A stretch of 64,000 nucleotides of DNA from assembly GCA_964451325.1 (NCBI GenBank), contig CAYVHO010000004.1, positions 124,001-188,000 of the forward strand, given 5' to 3'. The stretch comes from JAADHI01 sp964451325. Its GTDB lineage: Bacteria > Nitrospirota > Nitrospiria > SBBL01 > JAADHI01. The notes beneath the pieces were generated by a model. That model was not told the DNA's origin, ran no database searches, and saw only the letters and a list, made by a program, of their open reading frames with translations. Both the position numbers and the translations under genes were made by a program. Below are positions 8,437 to 17,532 of this stretch, one piece after another; position 1 is the first letter of the stretch; every line of letters begins with the position of its first letter.

Positions 8437-9282
8437 TTATATTCTCTTTAAAGAATCGATAACATTGTTAATAATCCAATCTGGCGTCGAGGCACCGGCA
8501 GTCACACCCACCCGTTCAATCTCTGTAAACCAGCTTGACTCAATTTCTTCTTCCGTTTCTATATGATACACCGGAATTCCGTATCCCCGACAAATGTCAG
8601 CCAAATGTGTTGTGTTGGCGGAATTTTTTCCACCCACAACCACCATGGCATGGACTTTTTCTGCCAAGGCTTTCGCCTCGGTCTGGCGATCCTCTGTTGC
8701 ATAACAAATGGTGTTGAAAATCTTTACTTCTTCACAGATTTCAAGGCATTGTACGACAATCTCAGAAAACTTTCCATAGGTCTGAGTGGTCTGAGAAATA
8801 ATCCCCAAACGCTTTTTTGTGAAGCGATTTAGAAAGGTTTTAATTTCTTCAAAAGACTCCGTAACAAGAATCTCTTCTCCGGCGTGCCCCAGTACACTTT
8901 TTGTCTCTGGATGATTACGGTCTCCCACCATAACCACCTGATAGCCTTCGTCTACAAGCTGTTTGGCATCACGTTGCGCATTCGTTACAAAAGGACAGGT
9001 CGCGTCAAGCACAGTGAGTCCCTTATTTAAGGCCTCATCCATCACTTTCGGAGAGGAAACCCCATGAGAGCGAAAAATCACCACACCCGAATCAATTTCA
9101 TCAAGTGACTCAACTCGGCCCACCCCTTTTTCAGCCAACTGATCGACCACTTGGGGATTATGAATCAAGGGCCCCAGGGTTTTCACGCTTCCGTTTTTCC
9201 CTTCCGCAGCATCGTCCGCAATCTTGACCGCGCGTTTGACACCGAAACAATATCCTGCGTGTTCTGCAAGCACCACTTCCAT
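8437..9282 (-). CDS. ispH: 4-hydroxy-3-methylbut-2-enyl diphosphate reductase
   Basis: IspH (LytB) carries out the last step of the MEP isoprenoid pathway, giving IPP and DMAPP. Its three iron-sulfur cysteines are visible in GYCFGVKRA (Cys12), DATCPFV and NTICYAT. Substrate-binding motifs RSHGV, TQTYGK and the C-terminal AGASTPDWII are also present. The ATG at 9282 overlaps the plsC stop (TGATG) and has GGGAGG six bases ahead; a TTG one codon earlier is less likely. The ispH-rpsA pairing is common, including the ispH-rpsA fusion of Clostridia. Confidence 0.96.
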   Translation of the reverse strand: MEVVLAEHAGYCFGVKRAVKIADDAAEGKNGSVKTLGPLIHNPQVVDQLAEKGVGRVESLDEIDSGVVIFRSHGVSSPKVMDEALNKGLTVLDATCPFVTNAQRDAKQLVDEGYQVVMVGDRNHPETKSVLGHAGEEILVTESFEEIKTFLNRFTKKRLGIISQTTQTYGKFSEIVVQCLEICEEVKIFNTICYATEDRQTEAKALAEKVHAMVVVGGKNSANTTHLADICRGYGIPVYHIETEEEIESSWFTEIERVGVTAGASTPDWIINNVIDSLKRI

Positions 9283-9932
9283 CAAGAACCTCCCTTACGG
9301 TGCAAGATATTTTTTGACAGACGACCCATCAATTTGTTTTCAAGCACAGCAATTTCCATCATAATTTTGCCAGAGATTGTAGCATAAAGTATTTTTGCAT
9401 GCACGCCCTCTTTTTCCGATGTTTCAATTTCCGTTTTAAAATCAATGGGTGGGCCAAAAGAAATAGTCACTTGACGAAAAAACCTGGGACAATGACTCCC
9501 ATAAATATAAACGGGAACCACAACAACCCTTGATTCAAGGACCACCCGGCCGACTCCCGGCTTTGGTTTTTGAAGACGACCATCCTTACTGCGCGTGCCT
9601 TCAGGATAGTAGGAGAGCATCCGTCCTGCTTGTAGGCGACTCACTGCTTCTTTCATGGCGGAACGATCTATTTTTCCACGACGAATCGGAAAACCACCCA
9701 GTTTTCTGAAGAGAAAGGCAATGATCTTATTACGAAATAATTCACTTTTTGCGATGTTATCCACCGGGCGAGGCAACGCACAGCCGAGTAAAGGAATGTC
9801 CCAATAGCTGTTGTGATTCGCACAAACAATCACGCCACCGGTCTTCGGCACATTGTCCACCCCGACCACCTTCAGACGAAAGACGATTTTTGCAAACAAA
9901 GAAACAAGAATGTGCGCGATTTGATAGAGCAT
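9282..9932 (-). CDS. plsC: 1-acylglycerol-3-phosphate O-acyltransferase (PlsC family)
   Basis: PlsC family enzymes acylate lysophosphatidic acid to phosphatidic acid at the inner membrane. The 216-residue protein has the catalytic NHNSYWD motif (His40 and Asp45, HX4D), GGFPIRRG and the YPEGTRSKDG substrate-binding block. An N-terminal hydrophobic helix serves as anchor. It lies between cmk and ispH, with a one-base overlap with ispH. Length and motifs are normal. Confidence 0.93.
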   Translation of the reverse strand: MLYQIAHILVSLFAKIVFRLKVVGVDNVPKTGGVIVCANHNSYWDIPLLGCALPRPVDNIAKSELFRNKIIAFLFRKLGGFPIRRGKIDRSAMKEAVSRLQAGRMLSYYPEGTRSKDGRLQKPKPGVGRVVLESRVVVVPVYIYGSHCPRFFRQVTISFGPPIDFKTEIETSEKEGVHAKILYATISGKIMMEIAVLENKLMGRLSKNILHRKGGS

Positions 9933-9949
9933 CTGGGTTTGAAAAAATC

Positions 9950-10678
9950 TTAATCAGAACAGGAAACGCTTGCAGAAAGGACTTCGCCTACGCGCGCAAC
10001 CTCTTTTAAGATGGCTTGCAATACCTCATCCGGATTCAAATCTGTTGTATCAAGAACGATGGCGTCATCGTGCTTTTTCAAGGGGGAAAGCTTTCTGGAT
10101 GTGTCTTTTGAATCACGGGTTTTCAAATCTTGAGTTGTACTTGATATATTTGTCTTAATTCCTTGTTTTTTAAGATCTTTATATCGCCTCAATCCACGCA
10201 CATCGGCATCCGCATCAAAATAAAACTTAAGATCTGCATCTGGAAAAACAACCGTAGCAATATCACGGCCTTCAGCAACGATGCCTCCTTTTTGACCCAC
10301 TTGTTGTTGAATTGCCAGTAGCTTTTTACGTACTGGCGCCAATGCAGAAACAGTGGAAGAAAGTTTTGTGACCGCCGGATCTCGCAAAAAGGCTGTAACA
10401 TTCACACCATCCACCCAGACTTGATTTTTTTCGCCTGTCACAGTCAAACTCAAATCAATACCCTCACAAAGTGAGGCGACCTCCGAAAGATGATTCAGGT
10501 CAATTTTTTCCTGAATCATTTTCCAGGTGATCGCACGGTACAGCGCACCTGTATCGAGATAGAGATAAGAAAGTTCTGCCGCCAGAGCCCTTGCGGTTGT
10601 GCTTTTACCCGCACCCGCCGGACCATCAATGGCAATGACCAGGGGCTTTTTAAAATTATAGACTAAAGATGTCCTCAT
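9950..10678 (-). CDS. cmk: Cytidylate kinase
   Basis: Cmk phosphorylates CMP and dCMP. The P-loop GPAGAGKS is at residues 19-26, followed by YLDTGALYRA (CMP binding), EGRDIATVVFPDAD and the C-terminal IVLDTTDL. The lid region is the long form. Its ATG overlaps the aroA stop by four bases, so the two are translationally coupled. The aroA-cmk-rpsA order is widespread in bacteria. Confidence 0.95.
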   Translation of the reverse strand: MRTSLVYNFKKPLVIAIDGPAGAGKSTTARALAAELSYLYLDTGALYRAITWKMIQEKIDLNHLSEVASLCEGIDLSLTVTGEKNQVWVDGVNVTAFLRDPAVTKLSSTVSALAPVRKKLLAIQQQVGQKGGIVAEGRDIATVVFPDADLKFYFDADADVRGLRRYKDLKKQGIKTNISSTTQDLKTRDSKDTSRKLSPLKKHDDAIVLDTTDLNPDEVLQAILKEVARVGEVLSASVSCSD

Positions 10679-11988
10679 GCAGATTTGGCCAGTCCTTCTA
10701 AGAGATTCACAAAATCAGGAAAAGAAGTATTGATACAGGCCATGTCATCAATCTGGTTACCACCTTCGGCGAGCAAACCCGCAACAAACATAGACATCGC
10801 AATCCGGTGATCTCCGGCAGTTTTACAGAAAGTCCCCTTCCAGTTGGGGTTTCCGGTAATCGCCAGACCGTCGGGAAAGGTCTCGACGGCAACCCCCATC
10901 CCACGTAAGGCAGCGGCCATCATTTCGATGCGATCACTTTCTTTCACACGCAACTCTGCGGCTTCCCGGAAAACAGTCCGACCTTCTGCACGTGCCGCAG
11001 CAATGCACAATATGGGAAATTCATCCAAGGCAGCCGTCATTGAAACCCCTTCAACAACACAGCCTTTTAAGTGGGCTGCACGAACCTTAAGATCCGCAAG
11101 AGGCTCATTTCCTGTGGTCTTACGGGAAATAATCGTAATATCAGCACCCATTTTTTTGAGGATGCCCAATACAGCCGCCCGTGTTGGATTGACCCCGACA
11201 TTACACAACTTAATTTCAGAACCCGGAACAATTGATCCGGCCACGAGGAAAAAGGCCGCAGAAGAAATATCACCCGGTACCTCAATGGTTCGCGCAGGAA
11301 AATCAGCACCACCCGTCACACTGAGCCTATTTCCTTCTTTTTTGAAGGGAATGCCAAAAGACTGAAACATACGCTCCGTATGATCACGACAAGGCCCCGG
11401 CTCAATGACCGTCGTTGTCCCCGACACCGTAAGACCGGCCAAGAGAATCGCTGATTTAACCTGTGCACTGGCAATGGGTAATTGATATTCAATGGGAGAC
11501 AATTTTTTGCCGGAAATGGCCAAAGGGGCTCTATTGCCATCCGCGCAGGCATGAATTTCTCCCCCCATCGCTCGAATAGGGATGGCAACGCGGGCCATGG
11601 GACGTAAGCGCAGTGAAGCATCCCCCGTTAAAACAGTGAAAAAGGACTGACCAGAAAGCAGACCCGTCATCAATCGCAAGGTCGTCCCTGAATTGCCACA
11701 ATCAATCACATCTTTGGGTTCAGAAAGTCCCTGTAGGCCTTTGCCATCCACAACAAGCGTCGGCACACCTGCTTGTAATTCGGAAAGAATATTGATCCCC
11801 ATGGCCTTAAATGTCTTGAGTGTGGCTTCACAGTCTTCAGAAGATAAATACCCCAGAATACGGCTCCGGCCTTGGGCCAAAGCCGACAAAATAATGGCGC
11901 GATGTGTAATAGATTTGTCACCGGGTATTGAAACATTGCCCCGTAAAGGGCTTATTTTTAAAGGACGCGCTTGAGAAGACGCACTCAT
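10675..11988 (-). CDS. aroA: 3-phosphoshikimate 1-carboxyvinyltransferase (EPSP synthase)
   Basis: AroA joins phosphoenolpyruvate to shikimate-3-phosphate, the sixth step of the shikimate pathway. Visible motifs are PGDKSITHRA near the N terminus (Lys25), DCGNSGTTLRLM, SAQVKSAILLAGL, DEFPILCIAAA and a late GDHRIAMS. The 437 residues match the family length. The start overlaps the tyrA stop by four bases. The active-site loop after DCGNSGTTLRLMTGLLSG differs from the E. coli class I form; the class was not assigned. Confidence 0.96.
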   Translation of the reverse strand: MSASSQARPLKISPLRGNVSIPGDKSITHRAIILSALAQGRSRILGYLSSEDCEATLKTFKAMGINILSELQAGVPTLVVDGKGLQGLSEPKDVIDCGNSGTTLRLMTGLLSGQSFFTVLTGDASLRLRPMARVAIPIRAMGGEIHACADGNRAPLAISGKKLSPIEYQLPIASAQVKSAILLAGLTVSGTTTVIEPGPCRDHTERMFQSFGIPFKKEGNRLSVTGGADFPARTIEVPGDISSAAFFLVAGSIVPGSEIKLCNVGVNPTRAAVLGILKKMGADITIISRKTTGNEPLADLKVRAAHLKGCVVEGVSMTAALDEFPILCIAAARAEGRTVFREAAELRVKESDRIEMMAAALRGMGVAVETFPDGLAITGNPNWKGTFCKTAGDHRIAMSMFVAGLLAEGGNQIDDMACINTSFPDFVNLLEGLAKSA

Positions 11989-12845
11989 CGCGTCGCTTGC
12001 TCACGAATATCATTTGCACGTCTAAATATTTCGACGAGCCCCTCACCATCGTCACCCAGGATCTTCTTTTTGATGGTCTCTATCGTTTCCTGATAGGTAT
12101 CAATGCTTTCGATGACGGATTTTTTATTAGATAAAAAGATATCACGCCACATTTCGGGAGAACTGGCGGCAATGCGTGTAAAATCGCGCAAGCCCCCGGC
12201 TGAATATTCAACAGGACTCAAACCCGAAATACGGGGATGCATCAGCGTTTCCATCAGCGCATAAGCCACAACATGGGGCAGATGACTCACAAAACTTAAA
12301 ATGCGGTCATGATCATAAGGGTTCACTTCCGAAACATTTGCCCCCACCGACGTCCAAAGCGCGGCGACTTTTTTCAAAGCGTCTCGATTTGTCTTAATGT
12401 TGGGTGTTAAAATAGTCCGACAGCCTTTGTAGAGCACTCCCGTTGCAGACATAATGCCTGATTTTTCACGACCTGCAATGGGATGTCCACCCACAAAATG
12501 AACATCCTCTGGCAACAAGGTGCTCAGCTTTTCGACAAAATCGCCCTTTACACTCCCGGCATCGGTCACGATTGTTCCCGCTTGTAAATGAGGGCTCATC
12601 AGTTTACAAAGGGACTCAAATGTGCCAACGGGTGTCGCCAGTAACACAAGTTCCGCATCTTTTACTGCCTTGGAAAGTGTGAGGCAATAGCGGTCAATGG
12701 CATTGATTGCAACGGCTTTATGCAGCGCGCCTCGACGACGACCATAACCTACAATCGTTTTTACATTTTTTTTCTTTTTGAGGGCGAGACCGAGTGAACC
12801 ACCGATCAATCCCACACCAATGATGGTGATTTGCTTAAATAACAC
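11985..12845 (-). CDS. tyrA: Prephenate/arogenate dehydrogenase
   Basis: TyrA oxidatively decarboxylates prephenate or arogenate on the way to tyrosine. The nucleotide-binding GVGLIGGSLG is at residues 10-19, HPIAGREKSG is the substrate signature, and SHLPHVVAYAL lies in the helical C-terminal domain. At 286 residues it is a monofunctional enzyme without chorismate mutase or ACT domain; the mutase is in pheA. The start is GTG at 12845 behind AAGGAG. Cofactor and substrate preference cannot be read from the sequence alone. Confidence 0.93.
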   Translation of the reverse strand: MLFKQITIIGVGLIGGSLGLALKKKKNVKTIVGYGRRRGALHKAVAINAIDRYCLTLSKAVKDAELVLLATPVGTFESLCKLMSPHLQAGTIVTDAGSVKGDFVEKLSTLLPEDVHFVGGHPIAGREKSGIMSATGVLYKGCRTILTPNIKTNRDALKKVAALWTSVGANVSEVNPYDHDRILSFVSHLPHVVAYALMETLMHPRISGLSPVEYSAGGLRDFTRIAASSPEMWRDIFLSNKKSVIESIDTYQETIETIKKKILGDDGEGLVEIFRRANDIREQATR

Positions 12846-12881
12846 ACAAACTCCTTGTCACTTGCAATCGATTCATTTGAC

Positions 12882-13895
12882 TCAAATACTGCGATCCACA
12901 GCAGCAGCCACTCGTTTTAAATCAACAAGCAGCGACTTGAAATCATGTGGCAGCATGGCCTGATCACCATCACAAAAGGCTTCCATCGGGTTGGAATGCA
13001 CCTCAATCATCAGACCATCCGCACCCGCAGCAATGGCAGCCTTTGACATGGCAGGGATTAAATGGGTTTTTCCAACGGCATGACTGGGATCAACAATGAT
13101 GGGAAGATGTGTCAGTTGTTTCAGTACCGGAATGGCCGAAAGGTCAAGCGTATTTCGTGTTGCCGTTTCAAAAGTCCGAATACCCCGCTCACAGAGCATG
13201 ACTTGGTCATTTCCCTCAGAAAGGATGTATTCTGCGGAAAGCAAAAACTCCTTAATCGTCGCAGAAAGGCCACGTTTGAGCATGACGGGTTTGTTTTGTT
13301 TCCCAACTTCCGATAACAAACGGAAGTTTTGCATGTTTCGTGCACCGATTTGGATAATGTCCGCATGTTTAAGAATCATGGGCATGTCTCGCGGATCCAT
13401 AATTTCGGTAATGACGGGCAGTCCCGTTTGCTTTTTTGCCGCCGCGAGAAATTCTAAACCCTCTTCCCCAAGCCCCTGAAACGAATAAGGAGAAGTCCGT
13501 GGTTTGAAAGCACCGCCGCGTAAAATCCTTGCACCTGCCGCCTTGACCTCTGAGGCAATTCCAGATAACAAATCTTTCGTCTCAACGGAGCAAGGCCCCG
13601 CCATCATCACAATCTGAGTCCCTCCAATTTTGACGCCATCCACATCAATAATCGTATCTTCCTGTTTAAATTCCCGGCTGACCAATTTGTAAGGCGAAAG
13701 AATAGGCAAGGCCTTTTCAACACCCGGAATTGCTGAAAGGGTCTGCTGCCGAAGTTTCCGCTCATCCCCAATCACAGCAATAACCGTCCGTTCTTTCCCA
13801 ATCAAAACATGCGGAGAAAGCCCCGCATCCTCAATTGTCCCAACAATACGTTCTCTTTCTTCCTTCGAAGTCCCTGGTTTTAATACAATAATCAT
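12882..13895 (-). CDS. aroF: 3-deoxy-7-phosphoheptulonate (DAHP) synthase, type I-beta
   Basis: This enzyme condenses PEP and erythrose-4-phosphate, the entry to the shikimate pathway. An N-terminal ferredoxin-like regulatory domain (about 1-70, beginning MIIVLKPGTS) precedes the TIM barrel. Barrel motifs are MAGPCSVE, ARILRGGAFKPRTSPYSFQG, PVMLKRG and DPSHAVG. This is the layout of the Thermotoga-type feedback-regulated form. ATG at 13895 follows AGGAG. The tyrA start lies 36 bases downstream. Confidence 0.95.
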   Translation of the reverse strand: MIIVLKPGTSKEERERIVGTIEDAGLSPHVLIGKERTVIAVIGDERKLRQQTLSAIPGVEKALPILSPYKLVSREFKQEDTIIDVDGVKIGGTQIVMMAGPCSVETKDLLSGIASEVKAAGARILRGGAFKPRTSPYSFQGLGEEGLEFLAAAKKQTGLPVITEIMDPRDMPMILKHADIIQIGARNMQNFRLLSEVGKQNKPVMLKRGLSATIKEFLLSAEYILSEGNDQVMLCERGIRTFETATRNTLDLSAIPVLKQLTHLPIIVDPSHAVGKTHLIPAMSKAAIAAGADGLMIEVHSNPMEAFCDGDQAMLPHDFKSLLVDLKRVAAAVDRSI

Positions 13896-13931
13896 TTGTG
13901 TTCTCCTAAAACCTTAAAGTTGGTTTTTTTC

Positions 13932-15026
13932 TCATTTTAAACTTAAGATTATACACTTTAAAGCCTTGATAAATCGTTTATTTTCATATGGACGTCCTAT
14001 CGTCACTCGAAGAAAGTGCCCGCCCAAATGCCGAATGATAATTCCTTGTTTTAAAAGTGCATCTTGAATCTGCACGCCTGTAGACGACGACTGACCCTGT
14101 AAATAAAAATAAATAAAATTGGCCTGTGTGGGAAAATAGGAAAGCCCTATTGCATCAAATTGACGAGAAAGGTACAGCTTACCACTTTCATTCATCACAC
14201 GGGACGCTCGAAAATGACCTTCATCTGCAAGGGCAGCCAAAGCCCCCGCTTGCGCGGGTAGATTGCTGTTGAAGGGCTGTCGAACGCGGTTTAAATAGCC
14301 TATAATTTTTGGGTGACTGATGCCGTAGCCGATACGAAGACCTGCCAAGCCATAAATTTTTGAAAAAGTGCGTAGCAAAATGATCGGCGCACCTTTTTTC
14401 AGAAGGGAAAACGTATCAGGATAGTTTTCATCCGTGACGTATTCCGCATAGGCCTCATCAAAAACCACGAGCACATTTTTTGGAATTTTGGACAAAAAAG
14501 CATCGACGCTTCTTTTTCCGACAATCGTGCCTGTTGGGTTATTAGGGTTGCAGACAAAAATCAACTTCGTTTTTTCGGTAATGGCCTTCGCCATGCCCTG
14601 AAGGTCATGTACACCCTCAATCAATGGGATTTTAACGGACGTCCCATGTCCGGCCTGGACAATCAAACCATAAACCGAAAAACTCGGATGCGCCATTACG
14701 ACCTCATCCCCCGGCATCACAAAGGTGCGCACTAAGAGTTCAATAATCTCATTTGAACCATTTCCCAGTACGATCTGATTTTGTCCAACTTTGTAGTGCG
14801 AAGCCAAGGCATCCTTCAAAGAAAAACCGGCACCGTCGGGATAACGCGCAATCTCCTTTAAGACATTACGAATTGCACGCAGCGCTTTTTTTGAAGGTCC
14901 CAAGGGGTTTTCGTTCGATGCCAATTTAATCGAACCCTTAATACCTAATTCACGTTCTAATTCAGAAATAGGCTTTCCCGGACTATAGGGTTTGATCTGC
15001 GAGATGTCTTTGCTGACCTTAATCAT
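13932..15026 (-). CDS. hisC: Histidinol-phosphate/aromatic aminotransferase
   Basis: This is a class I/II PLP aminotransferase of the HisC group, 364 residues. SNENPLGPS near the N terminus, VCNPNNPTGT, VFDEAYAEYV and the Schiff-base lysine in RTFSKIYGLAG are all visible. HisC catalyses a step of histidine synthesis, but its position between pheA and aroF suggests it also, or mainly, transaminates prephenate, phenylpyruvate or hydroxyphenylpyruvate. It starts four bases after pheA. The functional choice between histidine and aromatic synthesis is open. Confidence 0.9.
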   Translation of the reverse strand: MIKVSKDISQIKPYSPGKPISELERELGIKGSIKLASNENPLGPSKKALRAIRNVLKEIARYPDGAGFSLKDALASHYKVGQNQIVLGNGSNEIIELLVRTFVMPGDEVVMAHPSFSVYGLIVQAGHGTSVKIPLIEGVHDLQGMAKAITEKTKLIFVCNPNNPTGTIVGKRSVDAFLSKIPKNVLVVFDEAYAEYVTDENYPDTFSLLKKGAPIILLRTFSKIYGLAGLRIGYGISHPKIIGYLNRVRQPFNSNLPAQAGALAALADEGHFRASRVMNESGKLYLSRQFDAIGLSYFPTQANFIYFYLQGQSSSTGVQIQDALLKQGIIIRHLGGHFLRVTIGRPYENKRFIKALKCIILSLK

Positions 15027-15030
15027 CTTA

Positions 15031-16122
15031 CTATTGCACCTGATGTTCTTTTGCCACGGGATAAGAACCCAAAACTTTGATAGAGCCCCTTTGAGAACTC
15101 AGATCTTCCAAGGCTTTTTGGATGGCCACGTCGTCAATGTGTCCAAGCATGTCGATATGAAAAAGATATTCCCAAGCCTTTTTTTTAGAGGGCCTGGAAC
15201 CAATTTTTGACAAATTGATCTGCTGTTTTGAAAAATGACGTAAAATTTTATAGAGTTCCCCCGGCGAGTCCTGAATAGAAACAATAATTGAGGTTTTATC
15301 TGCGCCGCTCGCCTTATTCTTCTTTTTTGAAATAATCAAAAAACGCGTGCTGTTTTCGATGCTGTCTTCAATTCGTTTCTGCAAGGTCGGGATGTTATAA
15401 ATGCGACCTGCCGCTTCTGAAGCGATTGCTGCAGAGCTGGGATCACTTTGAGAAAGTTCGGCTGCTTTTGCCGTACTTGAAACGCTGCTTAAGATCACAT
15501 CCGGTAAATTTTCATCAAGAAAGTGTTTACATTGTGCAATCGCCTGAGAATGAGAATAGACCTGCTTTACATCGGCGAGTGTCTTGGCTTTTGAGAGTAA
15601 ATGATGGGTAATATCCAGTATAATTTCGCCAAAAATATTCAAGGGTGATTCTGAAAAAAGGTCCAGCGTGCGTGTCACAACACCTTCTGTTGAGTTTTCA
15701 ATGGGAACCACACCAAAATCAGATAAACCTTTCTCAACCTCGGCGAAGACCTCTTTAATGCTACTGACCGCGCGGTCGGTCACAGAAGCCCCAAAATGCC
15801 CCAAACACGCCAGATGCGTGAAGGTGGCCTTTGGCCCAAGGTAGGCCACATTAATGGGTTCCTGTAAGGCGTGAGAGGCGGAGATAATCTCACGAAAAAT
15901 AAGAGAGATCGATTGTGTATCAAAGGGGCCCGCATTCAATTTTTCTAATCGCTCGTAAATCCGCTGTTCCCGAGAAGGATCATAAAGATCAGCTTTTTGG
16001 GCGCGTTTTGCCTTACCGACCTCTAATGCAATCTGCCCCCGTTCACTCAACAGTTTTAAAAACTGCGCATCAATTCGGTCAATCTCTTTTCGATACTGCG
16101 TCAATGGATCCATTTGTGTCAA
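15031..16122 (-). CDS. pheA: Bifunctional chorismate mutase/prephenate dehydratase
   Basis: This enzyme turns chorismate into prephenate and then phenylpyruvate for phenylalanine synthesis. The AroQ mutase domain is at about residues 1-90 (RKEIDRIDAQFLKLLSERG). The dehydratase domain spans about 95-275 (YLGPKATFTHLA, PIENSTEGVV, NSTRFLII), and a C-terminal ACT domain follows (DSPGELYKILRHF, SRPSKKKAWEY) for phenylalanine feedback. A TTG at 16122 is nine bases after GGGAGG, while the first ATG (16113) is 18 bases away, so TTG is the better start. It is the first gene of the long operon down to rpsA. Confidence 0.94.
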   Translation of the reverse strand: MTQMDPLTQYRKEIDRIDAQFLKLLSERGQIALEVGKAKRAQKADLYDPSREQRIYERLEKLNAGPFDTQSISLIFREIISASHALQEPINVAYLGPKATFTHLACLGHFGASVTDRAVSSIKEVFAEVEKGLSDFGVVPIENSTEGVVTRTLDLFSESPLNIFGEIILDITHHLLSKAKTLADVKQVYSHSQAIAQCKHFLDENLPDVILSSVSSTAKAAELSQSDPSSAAIASEAAGRIYNIPTLQKRIEDSIENSTRFLIISKKKNKASGADKTSIIVSIQDSPGELYKILRHFSKQQINLSKIGSRPSKKKAWEYLFHIDMLGHIDDVAIQKALEDLSSQRGSIKVLGSYPVAKEHQVQ

Positions 16123-16466
16123 AAACCAACACCTCCCTGCGATAAATCTTAGAATCCTACCGTATTTTTAGTGGATATTCAACTAAAACAAAGACTTGCT
16201 CGTGTCTCAGTTTGAATTTTTAGTAACACGACATGCTCGCGAAAGCGGACATCGAGCGCTTTCTCTCATTGGATTCTAAGCCTACGCGGGAATGACAACA
16301 CGATAAGAAAGCTTCGAGGAAAAACAGAAGACCATCTGGCGGAGGAAAACACCAGAATCGGTGCTGAAGAGAAAATCGCCCGAAAGTACTCTATGAATTC
16401 AATTTAAAGAGAATTTTTGAAGGAATGGGTAAAAAAATTAAATCGATTCACACAAAAAAACACCGA
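16123..16466. other. Intergenic region upstream of pheA
   Basis: This 344-base gap separates pheA from the next minus-strand gene. It holds the pheA ribosome site (GGGAGG, 16131-16138). At about 16263-16297 it holds a sequence ending GCGGGAATGACA that looks like half of a dispersed hairpin repeat. No convincing gene, tRNA or terminator was found. Confidence 0.4.
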
Positions 16467-17387
16467 CTATTCTTCAGAAGACTCAAAGAGCACGGTGTCT
16501 CCTTTTGCAATGGGTTCAATACTTTGAATGATTTTGGCTGTCGCCGTATGGGCTTGTGTGGCAAGGACCACCATCGTCCCAACTTCACGATAAGGCAAAG
16601 TCATGTCTTCTAGCGCAGTCTCTGAAAAAGACTTGCGTTTTCCTTCATGTACAATGATAAAGCGATCACCCCGAGAGATACCCGCCTGCTTGCCACGGTC
16701 GATGTATACAACGTCATGTTGGGCATTATTCACGCGAGCATCCTTCACTTCAATGACAAAAGCCTCACTCCCTTTTTCTGGCGAAACTCCTTTTTCGGTA
16801 CCCAGAGGGATGAAGGATTCAATAAAAGTAATCGGGTTTCCTATCTTCATCGGCGCATGGGAGCGCATAACCCTGGCCGTGGCGACATCCTCGGCAACGT
16901 CAATAACCCTGACCAGACCCAATACATGAACCAATTCTCCCATCGGAGCCTGGGTTTTAGGATGAATAACATCTTTGATCGTCTCAAAAACAACCCATTC
17001 CTGATCAGGGAAAAAAGGTTCATCATGAGTCGCTAAATAAATAAGATCTCCCTGGCCTAACATCTGCTTTTGATCTTCCGAAGCCGTAATAATACCCGCA
17101 TGACCCAGTTTGCGAATAATCATGCCTTGCGAAACCAGCGGCCATAAATCTTCTTTGGGCGGCTCAGGAATCTCAGCGACAACCTCCTCAGGCTCCGGAG
17201 GTAAAAAGAGATCCCCTTCTTCTTCAACCAAGGGCGGCGGCACAGCACCTAAAGGCGGGGCCGTCGGTCTGGCTTCCTCTACCGCAAGACCGTCTGCTTT
17301 TGCAAAAGGGGTCGACAGAAATAAAATAAAAGAGACGATGAAAAAAATCGAAAGCCTCTCCTTAAAATTTAAATTTTCATCAAACAT
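16467..17387 (-). CDS. Secreted proline-rich protein of unknown function
   Basis: The 306-residue product has an N-terminal hydrophobic signal (IFFIVSFILFLSTPFAKA, cleavage near residue 31). A low-complexity Pro/Glu stretch follows (about 40-80, PPLGAVPPPL and LPPEPEEVVAEIPEPP). The C-terminal 220 residues contain two similar beta-rich modules, each with a 'GDxxx' loop (QGDLIYLAT; RGDRFIIVHEG and KGDTVLFE). This layout resembles proteins annotated as LysM-associated or FlgT-C-like in related phyla, but no LysM core is seen. I do not recognise a function. It probably acts in the periplasm or at the outer membrane. Confidence 0.75.
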   Translation of the reverse strand: MFDENLNFKERLSIFFIVSFILFLSTPFAKADGLAVEEARPTAPPLGAVPPPLVEEEGDLFLPPEPEEVVAEIPEPPKEDLWPLVSQGMIIRKLGHAGIITASEDQKQMLGQGDLIYLATHDEPFFPDQEWVVFETIKDVIHPKTQAPMGELVHVLGLVRVIDVAEDVATARVMRSHAPMKIGNPITFIESFIPLGTEKGVSPEKGSEAFVIEVKDARVNNAQHDVVYIDRGKQAGISRGDRFIIVHEGKRKSFSETALEDMTLPYREVGTMVVLATQAHTATAKIIQSIEPIAKGDTVLFESSEE

Positions 17388-17532
17388 CGTATCCCCTCTA
17401 CATGAAAACCGATTGATCCCTTTTTAAAGCCTTAACATAAGGGCACATTAGAATCTTTTTCAGCGCAGTCCTACCGACTTTAACCCATATAAAAAGGTAC
17501 CAAATGCTGTGCGATTGTCAAGAAAACCCAAT

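Noticed and set aside
16340..16420. Possible third transposase fragment (RIGAEEKIARKY-like reading)
   Set aside because: Too short, followed by a stop, and the similarity to IS OrfA starts is weak.
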